Positions 22,020 through 33,920 of a stretch of 64,000 bases of DNA are shown piece by piece. Within the stretch, counting starts at the first letter, position 1. Every line of letters starts with the position of its first letter. Both the position numbers and the translations under genes were made by a program. Origin of the DNA: Rhododendron vialii (Eukaryota; Streptophyta; Magnoliopsida; Ericales; Ericaceae); assembly GCF_030253575.1 (NCBI RefSeq), contig NC_080561.1, positions 1,306,001 through 1,370,000 on the forward strand. The letters run 5' to 3'. The notes under the pieces were generated by a model. The model saw only the letters and a program-made list of their open reading frames with translations, had not been told where the DNA came from and did no database searches.

Positions 22020-22343
22020 GGACGCTGTTATTCGCATCCTTCTATTTTCTCCTATAGCCCACTACATTTCGGTAAATGGTTGTTGAAAATCATACATAAC
22101 ATTTCGGTAAATAGCTGTTGAAAACAAAATTATATTTCGGTAACTACATGTCGAAAATATGTTCAACTTTCGGTAAACAACTGCCGAACATACATTTTCG
22201 GTAAATATCTATTGAAAAAAATATTATATTTCGGTACTTAAATGCTGAAAATATATCTCAATTTCAGTAACTAACTGTCGAGTATAATTGGAAATTTTTA
22301 ACGGGTTACGGGAGAAAATAAAAGGCTACGAATAGCAGCGCCC
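22020..22343. mobile_element. MITE copy 2, sister of the element at 21490
   Basis: The element is 324 bases with the same ends and the same internal cggtaa/tgaaaa units in the same order and orientation as copy 1. It is flanked by exact 8-base duplications tattttat at 22012-22019 and 22344-22351. The 8-base duplication points to hAT or, allowing one mismatch for 9 bases, to a MULE. Its own duplication shows that it inserted independently and is not a tandem copy of the first. Confidence 0.87.
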
Positions 22344-25300
22344 TATTTTATCCTGTGACTATGGCTAGTCAACACTATTGAAAGAGATTAAATTCTTTAC
22401 ACCACCGGTGTAAACATTTGTTTTCTCCAAATTAATTATATTGCGCCACGTCGCTATGTTCTACTGATTGAGATCACTTTTTTGCAACGTGACGCGATGT
22501 AATTGATTTGGAGAAAACAAATATTTATACCGGCAATATAAAGAATTTATTCTCCTATTGAAAATGGGGAGAAGTCTAGAATTCAAAGATGAAAATGGCA
22601 GCTCAATAAAAGGAGGTGATAGTAATAGTTTACAAACACTTGGGGAGATAGAGTAGTGAGATCAAAGATGTAGGATCTATTGAAACAACACAAAAATATA
22701 TGTTTTGTCTTGCGTAAGAAACGCTAATCAATTGGATGAGAAACGTGGGAGTCTTAGCTGTCCCATTAGGCACTGAAAATTGAAAATACACTTTGCTTGC
22801 CTGTAACACATGGTTAATGTACATGAAGTACTCAATTCTCAAAACAAACTCTTTGTATCGAAAAATTAATTAGTGCTCCTGGAGCACCGTCACATATGAC
22901 CGCAGCTCACGGACCCTATCTTTTAAATTTTAGATCATTGATTATAGAGACCGACGGTCTGGATGGTGCACAGCACCGCCCCCGGGTTGCCCTACCTCCA
23001 TTGTAAATTGATGCAGACTTAAGCCCCACATCAATGTAGAATCTGGAGCATCTAGAGCAGTGAATAATTTTTCCTTTGCACCCAAGTCTCTCACCTAGAA
23101 ATTCCTTTTCCATTTCCATTGTCAGATACGCTCCTAGGGCCCAAATAAATTGCCTTAAAAAAAATGGGTGTTTTTTTGGGGTTGATGAGAAACCAATGCG
23201 ACAGGCATTGGTATATCTATGCACACAAGTGTCTAAAACGATCTAATATATTAAATGACTCTAATCAGAATACATGTATGAATTTGTGTCCAAACATCTG
23301 TATTCCGATTGGCCAACTCTTTATTGTTTTTGAAAAATTTGTCCATTTAAGTTCCCCACCTACCATTTTGAAAATCTTTTGGGAGGATATTCCCTCCCTC
23401 GGGAATCACGAAAATCTTCTCAATTCAATCCTAAACTTCTCCCCACTTGGAGCGTGCATTGGGCTGCATTCTAGCTTTTTGTATTCTATCCGATCCGCGT
23501 CTTTTAGGCTCGATATGGCCCATTGCAACGCGCCGAGATTGTGGGTCAATCAAGTTCAGGCCAGCCTGTTTATTCCAGATACTCCTAAAAAATATTTGAA
23601 AAAATGACGGCTAATGACGTGTTTTAATAATTAATATCCATCAATGACATGTTAAGAATATTTATTAATGCTAAAAATATCTTTATTGGGTATTAATTAT
23701 CAAAACACTTCCTGAGCCATTATTTTCCCAAAATATTACGGGCCATTTGTTGACTGGATTAGCTTCTGGTGGATATAATATGAAGAAAGATACGAGGTAA
23801 ATGATTTATTTGAGTAATTTATAGAAGAACGGATATGTATATGCTTGATATTTTTATTCATATATTTTATTAATGGATTCTGGAATCTAAAATATTTTTA
23901 TTAATGAACTCTACATATTACAGAAGCTTAGGCTGGATTAAAGCTCATATGGGGTTGTTTCATTTGGATTTTAGACTAATGTGCTGATTTTGTTTTGGGG
24001 TGAATATGTGTAAGTGAATATGGAATTAAAAGAGGACAATGGCATTTTTTTAAGAGAGCAGATATAATAACACAACCTCTCTCCCCATCCTTATTATATA
24101 CACGCCTGTGGGCGAACATAATGTACGGAGATATTATACCCGCAGTCGATGTCTGGGTGGCGAACGGCGGATATAACACTTCAGATATACTATACAGGGA
24201 ACATCATATTCGCCCCTTACATCCCGTTGCCAAACAGGCCGTCACTGTACTGATTATTCTTGCTTGTATGGCCTAATATTTAGGACTTTTTGCATGGTCT
24301 TTTGGATTGTTTTCGCTTACTCTTTACAAGATTCGGATCAAAGTTTTACATAATATTGGCCGTCTCGAGGAAAGGAATTGAAAAAGCATAGAAACATACT
24401 CCTACCAAAGTTTTAAAAAGAAGTTAATATAAGACGACAAAAAAGATCTAAAAAAAAAATTTACCTTGAAAAAACACTTTTGCACGGCTCGAATGAACAT
24501 TGCATTTCTATAGTGCGCCCAAGACCCCGGTTCCTTAAATTAAGTAGTAGAAGTGCAGAACTATTTATTATCTACCTTATTGTTTTGTGTGATTACATTT
24601 TCATAGGATAAGAGTAATAAATGTGAGCTTCAAATTCTCATTGGTTTTGTCAAGAAGAGGAAAGGGCCATATCCTCCTACTATACCATTTTAGCAGCTAC
24701 TGTATATAGATAGAAGATAAATGGCAGAAGTCCATCCTTGGAAAGCGGGCACATAACCCATCTAGAAGGTTCTCAGAGTTCTCCCTCTCATGTCACAATT
24801 CACAAATGAATTTTTTCTTGGAATTTTCAAGCCTCTCTTTTTTGATTGAGAAAAACTTGTTTCCGGCACCACTCAATCGTGCCCGTCCAAAAGTGTTCTA
24901 AACGGTCCGGATGTTAATAAATTCCTCGGAAAAATTTCATTAAAATCATAACCATTCATAACACTTTTAGACGACTGTAATTGGTTGGTGTTGTAAACAA
25001 CAGCCGGAAACAAGACAATCTCGTAATTTTCTCCCAGTGAAAAATGGAGTGAATTGATTAATTAGATGCTCTGTTATAAATCCAACAAGGAACCGGAATG
25101 TAATGGGTTGTGGAGACGTAACGATCAAATCATTGAACAAAATTATGTGGGGCGAAGTTCATATTATATTTTTTTTAGATCGAGATGTCCGAGCCAGCTT
25201 ACCTGACTAATCTTTGGAAGAGACTAGTACAACAATCTACCGTCATGACATCCCCACTTAAATCATGATTTGTTTATGGGGAAATTAAACTCTGCCAAAT

Positions 25301-25482
25301 TGCAGGCGTAGGTTTGCCCTTATCACTGGGACAATCCATGAATGGGTGGGCGAAATTCATATTTGAACAATGTGGTGCACATCTCATGGGTAGCTTTCTA
25401 AACTGTTTTCCTTTTTCAATTTTCCATCGGATGAGTGTTTTCTCAACGATATTTACAAATCATACTTTCAGATTTTTAATGG

Positions 25483-25652
25483 GGCAAAAGTACATAAGCA
25501 CCCCTTAATTATCACTTTTTTTACAGAGATCCCCTCACATTTAAAATCACCAATACAGACCCCCAACTAATCTCCGTTGCCTAAGTGACACACTTCCGTC
25601 TCAAAACTGTTTTGTCTCACTCTGGCAACCTTCTTTTCTCTCTCCTCCAATA

Positions 25653-25718
<66 letters not shown>

Positions 25719-26299
25719 AACACTAACAAGTTACAAAAAATGAGATGGAAAAAGCAAAGCGCCGCCATGCCCGCCGCCGGCTGCCACCACCATTCTTCCA
25801 CTTCTCTTCTCCCACGCCTCTCTCCTTTCCCTCATCTTCTTCCTTTCTCATTTTTTCTCAGCAAAAGAACCACCGTGACACATGCTGCCGTCGCACCATA
25901 AATTTTGCGCTATTTTTGGTGAAATCTGATATTTTATGGATGAAATAAGTGAAGATGCAATTTTAGAGTTACATACAAAAGGTTTTCTTTAAAATGATTG
26001 ACGTAAGGAAAAAAAGAAATTGTATAAAACGAATAAAACGATTGGAACAACGACTGATAGAATAATGGTATAATATAAATGTTAGGGGGTCTCCATGGAA
26101 CAAAGTGATAGTTGATGGGGGTGTTTATGTACTTTTGCCTTTAAAAAAAGGGTATTTTAGTCATTTCTTTTATTCCGTTAACGGAGTTAGCATTTTTTTC
26201 GTTTCTAGTAGTTGAGGGGGTTTGTATGCGCGATTTTAAATGCGAGGAGTTCTCCGTAGAAAAAAGTGATAGTTGAGAAAGTATTTATGTACTTTCGTC
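25483..26299. mobile_element. MULE-like element with ~90-base inverted repeats and 9-bp target duplication
   Basis: The left end (ggcaaaagtacataagcacc, through tatcactttttttac and catttaaaatca) matches the reverse complement of the right end (ending atttatgtactttcgtc) over about 90 bases. Flanks are the exact 9-base repeat ttttaatgg at 25474-25482 and 26300-26308. A second copy of the right end lies inside at about 26075-26140, suggesting a nested or rearranged element. The interior carries a (CT)n tract and a GC-rich stretch (25740-25880) with Arg/Pro-rich coding potential, which could be captured host DNA. No transposase is present. Confidence 0.82.
25651..25715. repeat. (CT)n microsatellite inside the MULE-like element
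   Basis: A pure CT tract of about 60 bases, the longest microsatellite in the window. It lies inside the inverted-repeat element and is not next to a recognised gene. Confidence 0.9.
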
Positions 26300-27855
26300 T
26301 TTTAATGGAAATATATGTATAGGAATTAATTGTTGCGGCTTAATCAGTATAAATGATAGAAAATATGTATATCTTGTGATTGTGATTGTAGATCTTGCGA
26401 TTGATGTAAAGTGCCCGTTGGTTTCCATCGACTCTCAGTCGGTCGGTACCCATTGTCGGGTCCATAGTGGAAATGCTCCGTTCAACTTTAGTGTGTGTGA
26501 CTGTGTGTCTTGAACCCAACCCTTCAAATTCTTTAATAGCATATTTTTGTCGGACCTATTGTCGGGCCGGTTTTGGTTTAGGAAAATGATGATTTTAATC
26601 TGTTCTTTCATTCCCAATGATTGACTATTTTTTATTTTTTTATACTTCGTCAATTCTAATTCATTCTATCCTAGGGGATTTGGCAAGGGAAATAAGTACT
26701 TACGAGAATCGAATCTTGTTCATGTGCATGAAAGTACAAGAGAGGCGCCAATTACACTCCAACACATTAAAACCCGCATATCTTTTAGACGATTTTGGAA
26801 ACTTTGTCCATAATTATCGTTGAATTCTTTTGATTTGGGAACAAGATTCCACAAACTTGTAAAATAAATTATTTGGTTATCCATAATTATAGCGCATGAA
26901 AATCGAAATCAGATCATGGCAGCAAGATATTCTCAAATATTCAGTAATGGAAAAGTTAAAAAGATGATTCAAGATGACCATAATATCTAGGGCAATTATT
27001 CATTGACTCGCCTCCCAAATTCTGAAAATTATTAGTAATTGATCCTTTAGCACCCCACGTGGTGCTCCAGAGACTATCTTCACCATGTATTAGTGTGAGC
27101 TCCATCACTAATTATCTGATTTCTATATCAATGTGTGATGAAAAATAATGGTGCTCTAGGAACATTGAATAATCACCCCAACACATTTTCTTGGCTACGA
27201 CTCATGTCTTTGCGAGGTTAATACAACTGAGTTTTTTCATTTTTAATCCGAATGCAACGGAATTTGGCACATTTCTTTCGTTGTTTTCTCTTAATTTTTA
27301 CGTACAAAATTTGAGTAAAATTTTTTGCTTCATATTTTTTGTCTCCACAGAAGGCATAAAAAAAGTATAAAAATATAGAGCAAAGTTTTTAAAAGATTAT
27401 ATATCAGACAAACAAAAAGATCCTAATATTTTGACCAAAATCTCGTAAAGATTAGAAAACAAACAACTAAAACCGTAAAAAAAAATTCCCCTACAAAGTT
27501 TGTCCAAAAAGACCCTAAACTCGGGGAGTATAATTTTCCTAATCTCTCTCTTTTGAACATCACGCGGATTCACACTGCACCGCTCCACAGGTCAAAAACT
27601 CCAGAAAATCGTAAATAATCAATTAAGAGATTAAATTGTTTTCATCGGCGGTAGAAATTTTATTTTTTTACTATCAAATTTTTCGATCATACCGTGCGAA
27701 CCGTTCATTTTGTAAACCCCACATAATAGTGTATCCATGTAAAAAATAATTTTTGATTGGATATCAATAGAAGTATCAAAAAATAAATTATTAGTATTAC
27801 ATTAACTTAAAATTAGTAGGAGTATTATTATTAGTAACTTAAACAAAATCCCACG

Positions 27856-27862
27856 TATATAT
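27856..27862 (+). promoter_or_regulatory. TATA box of the GPCAT gene
   Basis: The sequence tatatat lies 94 bases before the start codon at 27950, leaving a 5' leader of about 60 bases. The placement is typical but the cap site is inferred. Confidence 0.45.
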
Positions 27863-27949
27863 TCTAAGAGTCGCGCCATCACCTCCCTTATCGGTTCTTC
27901 TCTCAATCCATCGAATTTCTCTCTCAAGAATCGTGCACAGGTCAAGAAC

Positions 27950-30900
27950 ATGTCGAGCGACGAAGAGATTATGGACGATTTCAACGGGACCTCGTGTGAC
28001 GTGAAAAATGGCCTCAAAGACCGATCAAAGGTGCGACAAATCTGAACTGCAGGGTTTTAGTTTTCTGGGTTCTGTTGGAAGTTTGATTTTTTTGGCTGTT
28101 TTGACAAGTTTTTCGATTTGGGTTGTTTCTGATTTTCGCAGAAAGTGGCTCAAACGAAAGAGATGTTGTCGAAACAAGCTGTTAAATCCAAGGAGATTTT
28201 GTCCAAACAAGCCGTTAAGATCGCCAAACGGGCCGAAGAACATGAACAATTCATCGAAAAGGTTTGTTACCTATAAAACCATATGCATTTCCCATATGTT
28301 TCTGTGTTTAAGCGGAGAGGACTTGTTGGCCATTAGTTTTCTTTGTCCAAAAACAGCTTTAAAAACTGATTTTGAGGAGAATTAATCTTGATGCTCTTAG
28401 GTTTATGGTATTTCTCAAAGTATAGACGGTATATGCTTGAGCAGTGGCGGATATCAGGGCCCCTGATTACATGTATTTCTACGTTCATAACAAAAAAAAG
28501 AAAAGAATCCACAGTATGTATTGCTACTGGCTAGTTATGAGAAAGAGACAAGATTTTGTGTATACACTTAACCGCCGTGTGGTATGGTTAACTGTACCTA
28601 CAACCCAAAAATGGTAGATAACTTGGGGGTTTTTCTTCCAATACACATAGAAGCTTTATGAACTTTTTTTTCCTCAAAAGACTTGCAGGGGCCGATCTTA
28701 TAAAACATTTCCAAATTAACCTCAAAAACTGTGCAGGGTCCTGCCACCCCCTTGTTTCCGCCCCTGTGCTTGATCAGATTGGGTGGCTGTTGTTGTATAT
28801 CATAGTTCCATTTATTTCCTCAGTAATGAAATTGGAATGAAAAGTGGTCTATTGTATTGATGTTGTTTACAGGTGACTCATTTCTGTGGTGTTCTGGGTT
28901 TTGGAGCATTCTGCTTTCTTTTGGGTGCAAGTGAGTATAATCCCCTTTTTGATAGAATCAGTTAGTTAAGATTCTATTATGAGTTCTTGCTTACAGGTGG
29001 TTTATTTGTTGCTTGGTTAATTTGATCACTCAGGACCACAAGATATTCCCTACACATACTGTTTGTTCTACGTCATCTTCGTTCCTCTTCGGTGGATTTA
29101 CTACCGGTATAAGAAATGGCATTATTTTCTTTTGGTAAGCTCTACCACATCTTCATACGAACATATATATGACTAAGGCGTATAGCGGTCCAACAAATTT
29201 CTTATTTTTGGCGGATTTTTATTTCATGAGCAGCATTTGAGTTTCTTGTAACTCTTTTCAGATGAGCATGCAGTACTAGCAAAGATGAAATCAAAGTAGT
29301 GAATCGCGTAAATGATTGGAAAAAGTTGTTCAATAGGGCTAGCAATATTTCTAACTGAAAGTTTAGTTAGTGAGCATATTTGTAGGCAAAAAACTAGATT
29401 CATTGCTTCCAATATATCCAAGTGCATGTTCCACGGGAATGAAAACATCAATATTTCGTTTTGCAGGATTTTTGCTACTATGCCAATGCTATCTTTTTGG
29501 TCACGCTACTGTTTTATCCGAGAAATGAAAAGCTTTTCATGGTTTGTTTCTCATTTGCCGAGGTAAGAAATGCTTCCTGGTTATATTTGGGCCATCTCAA
29601 TTGCTTTATATATTACTCTCTTAATACTTAATGGAGGTTTTGAATATGGCTGCAGGGGCCATTAGCATGGGCTTTGATTGTTTGGCGCTGTAGCTTAGTT
29701 TTTAATTCTGCTGACAAACTTGTAAGCGTCCTTATCCATCTTTTGCCCGGTGAGTTGATGCTCTCTTTTTGCTTGATGTTAGGCTGTCAATTACATCTCA
29801 TCTTCTTACTGAGAAAAGTTTGTTGTTTCGATGGAAAAACATTGTTTACCCAACTTAACATACACTTTACCTCTAGCAGATTTGCTCAATTAATGGAGTA
29901 ATTGCAAGCACTAGTTACTACTGCTGTTCAGTTATCAGGACTCAGTTTTTTTTTCTTTTCTTTTCTTTTCATTCAATCCGTTGTATAGAACTGTTCTTGC
30001 ATTTACAAATGCTAATCTGATAAGAGGGTAAAATTTACGTGTTCTCTTGCTTAATTCTGTAACTTACAAAATGGTGTAGACAAGGGTTGGCCATCGTAAG
30101 TTTTAACTTAAGACTTTTGGTGCCTATAGGCCCTTGTGGATTTAGGAAGGCAGAATAAATCTCTTCATCAACGCTAACATGAGATTACAATCATTCTGCG
30201 GAAAAGAGTGCAAAATTGGATGCTTTTGAACGGTAATGGTCAAAGAATCAACGTGTGGGGCTCACTGTAATAGCTAAATGTAGTTTTTAAATTTGTATAC
30301 ATCCCTCTATCGCAGTTTCCTCACTGAAATTAGGCTATGAACTCGTACTCGTATAACATAGGCTAATATCAGTTGAAAACAGAGACCTTCAACTCCTAAT
30401 TCTGATTTGGTTGGCTTAAAACTCTTTTGCTTCTGATAAGAAAAGAATCTTCAGCGGCTAATTATCTACCTAATCACAATGATTTTCCTGTCTAACTTAC
30501 TGAATGCATCCAATTTGTTTCTGAATTCTGCTGATTTTTTTCTGCATGGCATTCATACTCTAGTAACAATATCCAATCAGTTATCAACTGAAAATAACAC
30601 AGAGGTGTTTTTTTTTCTTTAGGGATTGTTTTCTTCACAATTCGATGGTGGGATCTGGTATTCTTTGAAGCCATGCATCCTGAAGGAACTGCTCCAAGAG
30701 CTTCATGGCCTTATGTAGAGAGTAAATCATACCTGTGGACATGGCTATTTCTAGTACCCTTGGCTGCTTACAGCCTCTGGCAGCTTCTATATTTCCTCAT
30801 AGTAGATGTCCTGCGTCGCCAAAGGATGTTAAGAGATCCTGAAGTCATGACTTCTTACAGGTTTCTAATTTCTCTTGCTGATATATCTCATAAAATGTAT

Positions 30901-31559
30901 ACTCCATCCATCCCTTTTTGGAAGTACATTTTGGGACTTTTAAGTTAATTTATGTTCCCCTTAAAAGTGAGGTTTGATTTCTTATATTGCCCCCCAATTC
31001 TCCACTTTTAAAACTACTTTTATTGAAGTTTTGAGGTTAGTTTTGCAAACCTACACACTTTTTCTGTGGAATTTTTTTAGAGGACTAATGTTTGGGGGCA
31101 TTCAAAACAGAACCCAGTACTAGCAATAAGGGACCGAGGGAGTAAACCATTTCCTTTGGCTGTTGGCATTGATTCTTTGGCTGATTGAATTGTCTATTTG
31201 TATGGTTGTTGGAAAATTTCTTGTGCACTAGGGAACTGTCAAAAAAAGCGCAGAAAGCTAATAACATGTGGTGGAGATTAAGTGGTTTGCTCGGGGAACA
31301 GAATCGTCTTTTCATGTATATTCTGCTTCAAGCATTGTTCACTGTAGCAACCATGGCGCTTACAGTCCCCATATTCCTTTCGTATCGATTACACGTGATT
31401 TTCCAAATACTCAAGGTTTCTGCGACGATATGGTACGGAGGAAGCTTTTTACTTGAAGTGATGCCGAAGCAGGTGATCCTTAAGGAGAAGAGAAAAACAG
31501 AAACTCAGCCTGGACAAACCCAGCATGATCATTCCTCAGTTGTGCAAGAAGTTCAATGA
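27950..31559 (+). CDS. GPCAT1: Glycerophosphocholine acyltransferase (GPCAT, DUF2838 family)
   Basis: Transfers an acyl group from acyl-CoA to glycerophosphocholine to form lysophosphatidylcholine; an ER membrane enzyme of phosphatidylcholine turnover. Exons 27950-28030, 28142-28261, 28873-28930, 29034-29134, 29467-29562, 29656-29749, 30623-30860 and 31232-31559 give 1116 coding bases and 371 aa, close to the Arabidopsis protein, and all phases close. The N-terminus is hydrophilic and helical, with two [10 protein letters not shown]-like repeats. About eight hydrophobic segments follow, with family motifs [60 protein letters not shown] and [14 protein letters not shown]. The tail after the last segment is basic then polar ([18 protein letters not shown]). 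Assignment rests on recognising the DUF2838/GPC1 family; no classical HxxxxD acyltransferase motif is expected in it. Two small tandem duplications follow the stop codon. Confidence 0.9.
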
Positions 31560-32340
31560 ACACGATCAGAGGCATGAATCTCACTAGTTGTACACGATAA
31601 TTTTGATAGTTTGATTTGTATGCAATTTTGATAGTTTGATTTGTATGCAATCGGACGAAACCTTGTTATGGAGTGTTGGTTGTTTAAACCTTGTTATGGA
31701 GTGTTGGTTGTTTAGGGTCTTAACTTGTAGTTTTAGTGGTAGATTTGGAAAGTGGAACTGTATTATTTTCACATTCAACATGTTTTTGAACTCAAACTGG
31801 ATGTTGGAAGACTGGGAATTTGCATTTCGATTCAGATAGTAACGATGGACAATTGGAGGATTGGATGGTTTGGAGCTGATAAGGATTATTCAGTGACACT
31901 TTAGTTCTTTGCATGAAATGGATGGTTATGCTCAAAGATGGATCTGGACAGTTTATATGAATCAATTGCTTCACTTTGGGAACTGCTCCATTGGTGTGAC
32001 TATAATTAATTATCCAATTGAGCAAAATCCAAATTAGCTCCATGACAATTCATTTATCCACAGAATTCATCTTCACCGGACTAATTGGATTGTGCTCAAT
32101 AGTCTTTATTTGATTGTAATACGCATAGTGGTATGAATCCTATATAGAACAGACCCTGTAGAAGACTTCGCGATGCTGACCGTATTCTTGTAGTTACCTC
32201 ATAAAGTTTTATCATTGAATAGCTTTTTCATCTAAGCGCATGACTGCTAGTTTCACCTTCCGTGCATCCTCAATTTGATCGTACTCAAAAAAAATCGTTC
32301 ACACTTATAGATCCATCCCGTTGGACCTCACCAGTGAAAT
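31560..32340. other. 3' flank of the GPCAT gene
   Basis: The first few hundred bases are probably GPCAT 3' UTR and include two short tandem duplications (31601-31713). Beyond that I see only AT-rich DNA with no coding region or clear repeat until the retroelement remnant near 32340. Confidence 0.5.
31601..31713 (+). repeat. Two adjacent small tandem duplications in the GPCAT 3' flank
   Basis: A 25-base unit starting ttttgatagtttgatttgta is present at 31601-31625 and 31626-31650, identical. Seven bases later a different 28-base unit starting aaaccttgttatggagtgtt is present at 31658-31685 and 31686-31713, also identical. Two independent, exact and recent slippage events lie next to each other, probably within the 3' UTR. 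Confidence 0.93.
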
Positions 32341-32770
32341 GGGGGAAAACGATCTTGGTATACCTGGTTTGGACAGAATTAGAGTTTAGGAGGGGTGGTT
32401 TTTGTTCAGCGTTGGATGATTCTACCAATTCTGACTTCGGGAGGTACGTTTTTGGAAGCGATTTGACCGCATTTCAGGCTCAGGGATGTGATCAGTTCCT
32501 CGAGTTGATTGATAGAGTTCGCCAGGAGCTCGTCCTTCTCCTTGAGCTGACGAGTTGATTCCTCAGTCCTTTTTCTGTTCTTGAGCTCGTGTTTCCGCCA
32601 TAGCTGTGTCCGAGGACGGATAGCTCTAGTACCAGTGATAAGGGATGGATGAATTACGAAGAAACTGGAAGAGAGAAGAAGAAGATGGCGATGAATCTTA
32701 TTGAATCTTATTGATAGAGGAGGGAAACAGTTAAGCTCCAAGCTCAGAAGAAGCTAGTACTATTAATTAA
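32340..32770 (-). mobile_element. LTR-retrotransposon remnant (probable Ty3 type): LTR end, primer site and gag start
   Basis: On the - strand a sequence ending cttatca is followed by c and tggtactagagc. The last differs by two bases from the tggtatcagagc primer-binding site (initiator Met tRNA) common in plant LTR elements. About 20 bases on, an ATG opens a gag-like start: MAETRAQEQKK in one frame, continuing in another as EESTRQLKEKDELLANSINQ and LEELITSLSLKCGQIA. Frames are broken. No gag core, polymerase or second LTR is present. The LTR side stops where PPR homology begins (about 32775). Confidence 0.5.
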
Positions 32771-32779
32771 GGACTTCGG

Positions 32780-33110
32780 CATCCTCTTTTGCCTCACTTC
32801 CATGTCCTAGTTGAGTATACCCCGAAAACTAAAGCACTCCAAGAAATCACGTCTGGTTCACATTGCATCGAGTAGTTTAGGGGCATTCTTTAATAGACTG
32901 CATTTGACATATATAAACCAAGGGCGACTGAAACAAAGGGATCTGAATTGATCCCAGATATGACGCAAAACCATGAACCTGTCAGCTTTGACGTTGGAGG
33001 GTAAAGAAATCGGAGGAAAAGCCTTGATATAAATATATCAAAATAAACTGAGGACTTGTATGAAATTACCCCTAAATGGAGTATTGAGTTTTGAGCAAGC
33101 ACATATCAGA
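32780..33110 (-). pseudogene. PPR protein 5' fragment, module copy A
   Basis: Translating the - strand gives fragments matching copies B and C: GSWFCVISGINSDPF, a membrane-distal stretch ending SNAVY, then CEPDVISWSALVFGVYS. The motif EPDVxSWSAL is typical of PLS-class pentatricopeptide repeats. An in-frame stop follows SNAVY, another occurs after RTWK, and the gene is cut off by the retroelement remnant. It is a dead fragment. Intact PPR genes of this class encode organelle RNA-binding proteins of about 600-800 aa. Confidence 0.7.
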
Positions 33111-33389
33111 GAGTGAAATCAGAGGTGATTGACGTAGAGTGAGAGAAAAATCTTGAAAAAAAAACTATCAAATAAAGACAGTGTCCCGCAAACGTGAGTT
33201 CCATATTGGCTTAAGATCGCGTCTAGACTCTTTTAGCATACGAATTGTATTGTGATGAAATAGTGTTTAGGAAAAACGAAACGCTTTTAGGAAAAATTAA
33301 ACATGCCAGAGAAACAAGTAACGCGGACACACAGGGAACGTGAGTCTAGGGACAGACTTCGCTGGTTGAACTTGCGAAGTAACAAGAAT

Positions 33390-33815
33390 CCTTTTTTTTG
33401 GCAATTTTCAAACTTGTTTTGGAATTAATTTGATGATCGGATTCGTCCTTATTTTATAAATTGTCGATTAAAATGTTTATGTGAAGTATAAACTCAATCG
33501 AGTACCAAATGATTATTAATCGGAGAAGAAGAATTCCAAAAAAAATGAAAAAAAGTTAGCCGGGTACAATTGATTACAACCCTGGTTAAAAAAGAAGACT
33601 TCTCCTCCGTTTTTGGAAAATTTCGACCTTAATTTGGAATTATTTTTATGATCCGATTTGTCCACATTGTAGAAATTGTAATTTGGAATGATTTTGAAAA
33701 ATATCAAGTCACTCGTAAACTTCTTGGTATTTAATCGGAGAAGATATATATCGAAAAAACTTGAGAAAAAGTGAGCAAGAACACTTGATTACAACTTCAA
33801 AAGACTTTTTTACTC
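33390..33815. repeat. Diverged tandem repeat in the module A spacer
   Basis: Two units of about 200 bases (about 33399-33603 and 33604-33810) share, in order: caattttcaa/aaatttcgac, tttggaatta, tgat(c)cgattt/cg, cc(a)cattgt or ccttatt, (aa)ttgt, tatttaatcggagaag, (a)aaaaatg/ttgagaaaaag, and ttgattacaac. The same pair is present in copies B (37370-37790) and C (46140-46565), so this duplication predates the triplication of the module. Confidence 0.7.
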
Positions 33816-33825
33816 CCTCCTCCTC

Positions 33826-33920
33826 GTCGTGTTATAACATCGTCGCCTGTCCGAGTCGACCTTCACCGTCGCCGTTCCGACCACTGAATCAGCCGGCAGA
33901 GTTGTGTTCGCGACTCGAGA
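33826..33920 (+). pseudogene. SET-domain (ATXR4-like) first-exon fragment, module copy A
   Basis: Carries the segment also seen in B and C: STFTVAVPTTESAGRVVFATR, where the family has ESAGRGVFATR, the start of a SET domain. Homology to the other copies stops at about 33918 (cgactcga) and is replaced by unrelated sequence. Only about 30 codons remain. Confidence 0.6.

Larger units (their letters stand above)
22352..27849. other. Gene-poor intergenic DNA upstream of the GPCAT gene
   Basis: No host gene is supportable. A 147-codon frame at 23164-23607 has no recognisable domain. A possible Tourist-like element lies at about 23951-24240 (ends ggggttgtttcatttgg and ccgttgccaaacaggcc). A SINE-like motif in reverse lies near 25185-25250. 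A MULE-like element lies at 25483-26299. Short sequences rich in gtgctcc/ggagcac lie near 22870-22980 and 27050-27190. The rest is AT-rich sequence in which I see no structure. Confidence 0.5.

Noticed and set aside
23164-23607. A 147-codon + strand frame
   Set aside because: Residue composition looks like random AT-rich DNA; no motif, no promoter or splice context.
25601-25948. Frames through the CT tract and Arg/Pro-rich stretch
   Set aside because: They depend on the microsatellite and lie in a non-autonomous transposon; treated as possible captured DNA, not as a gene.
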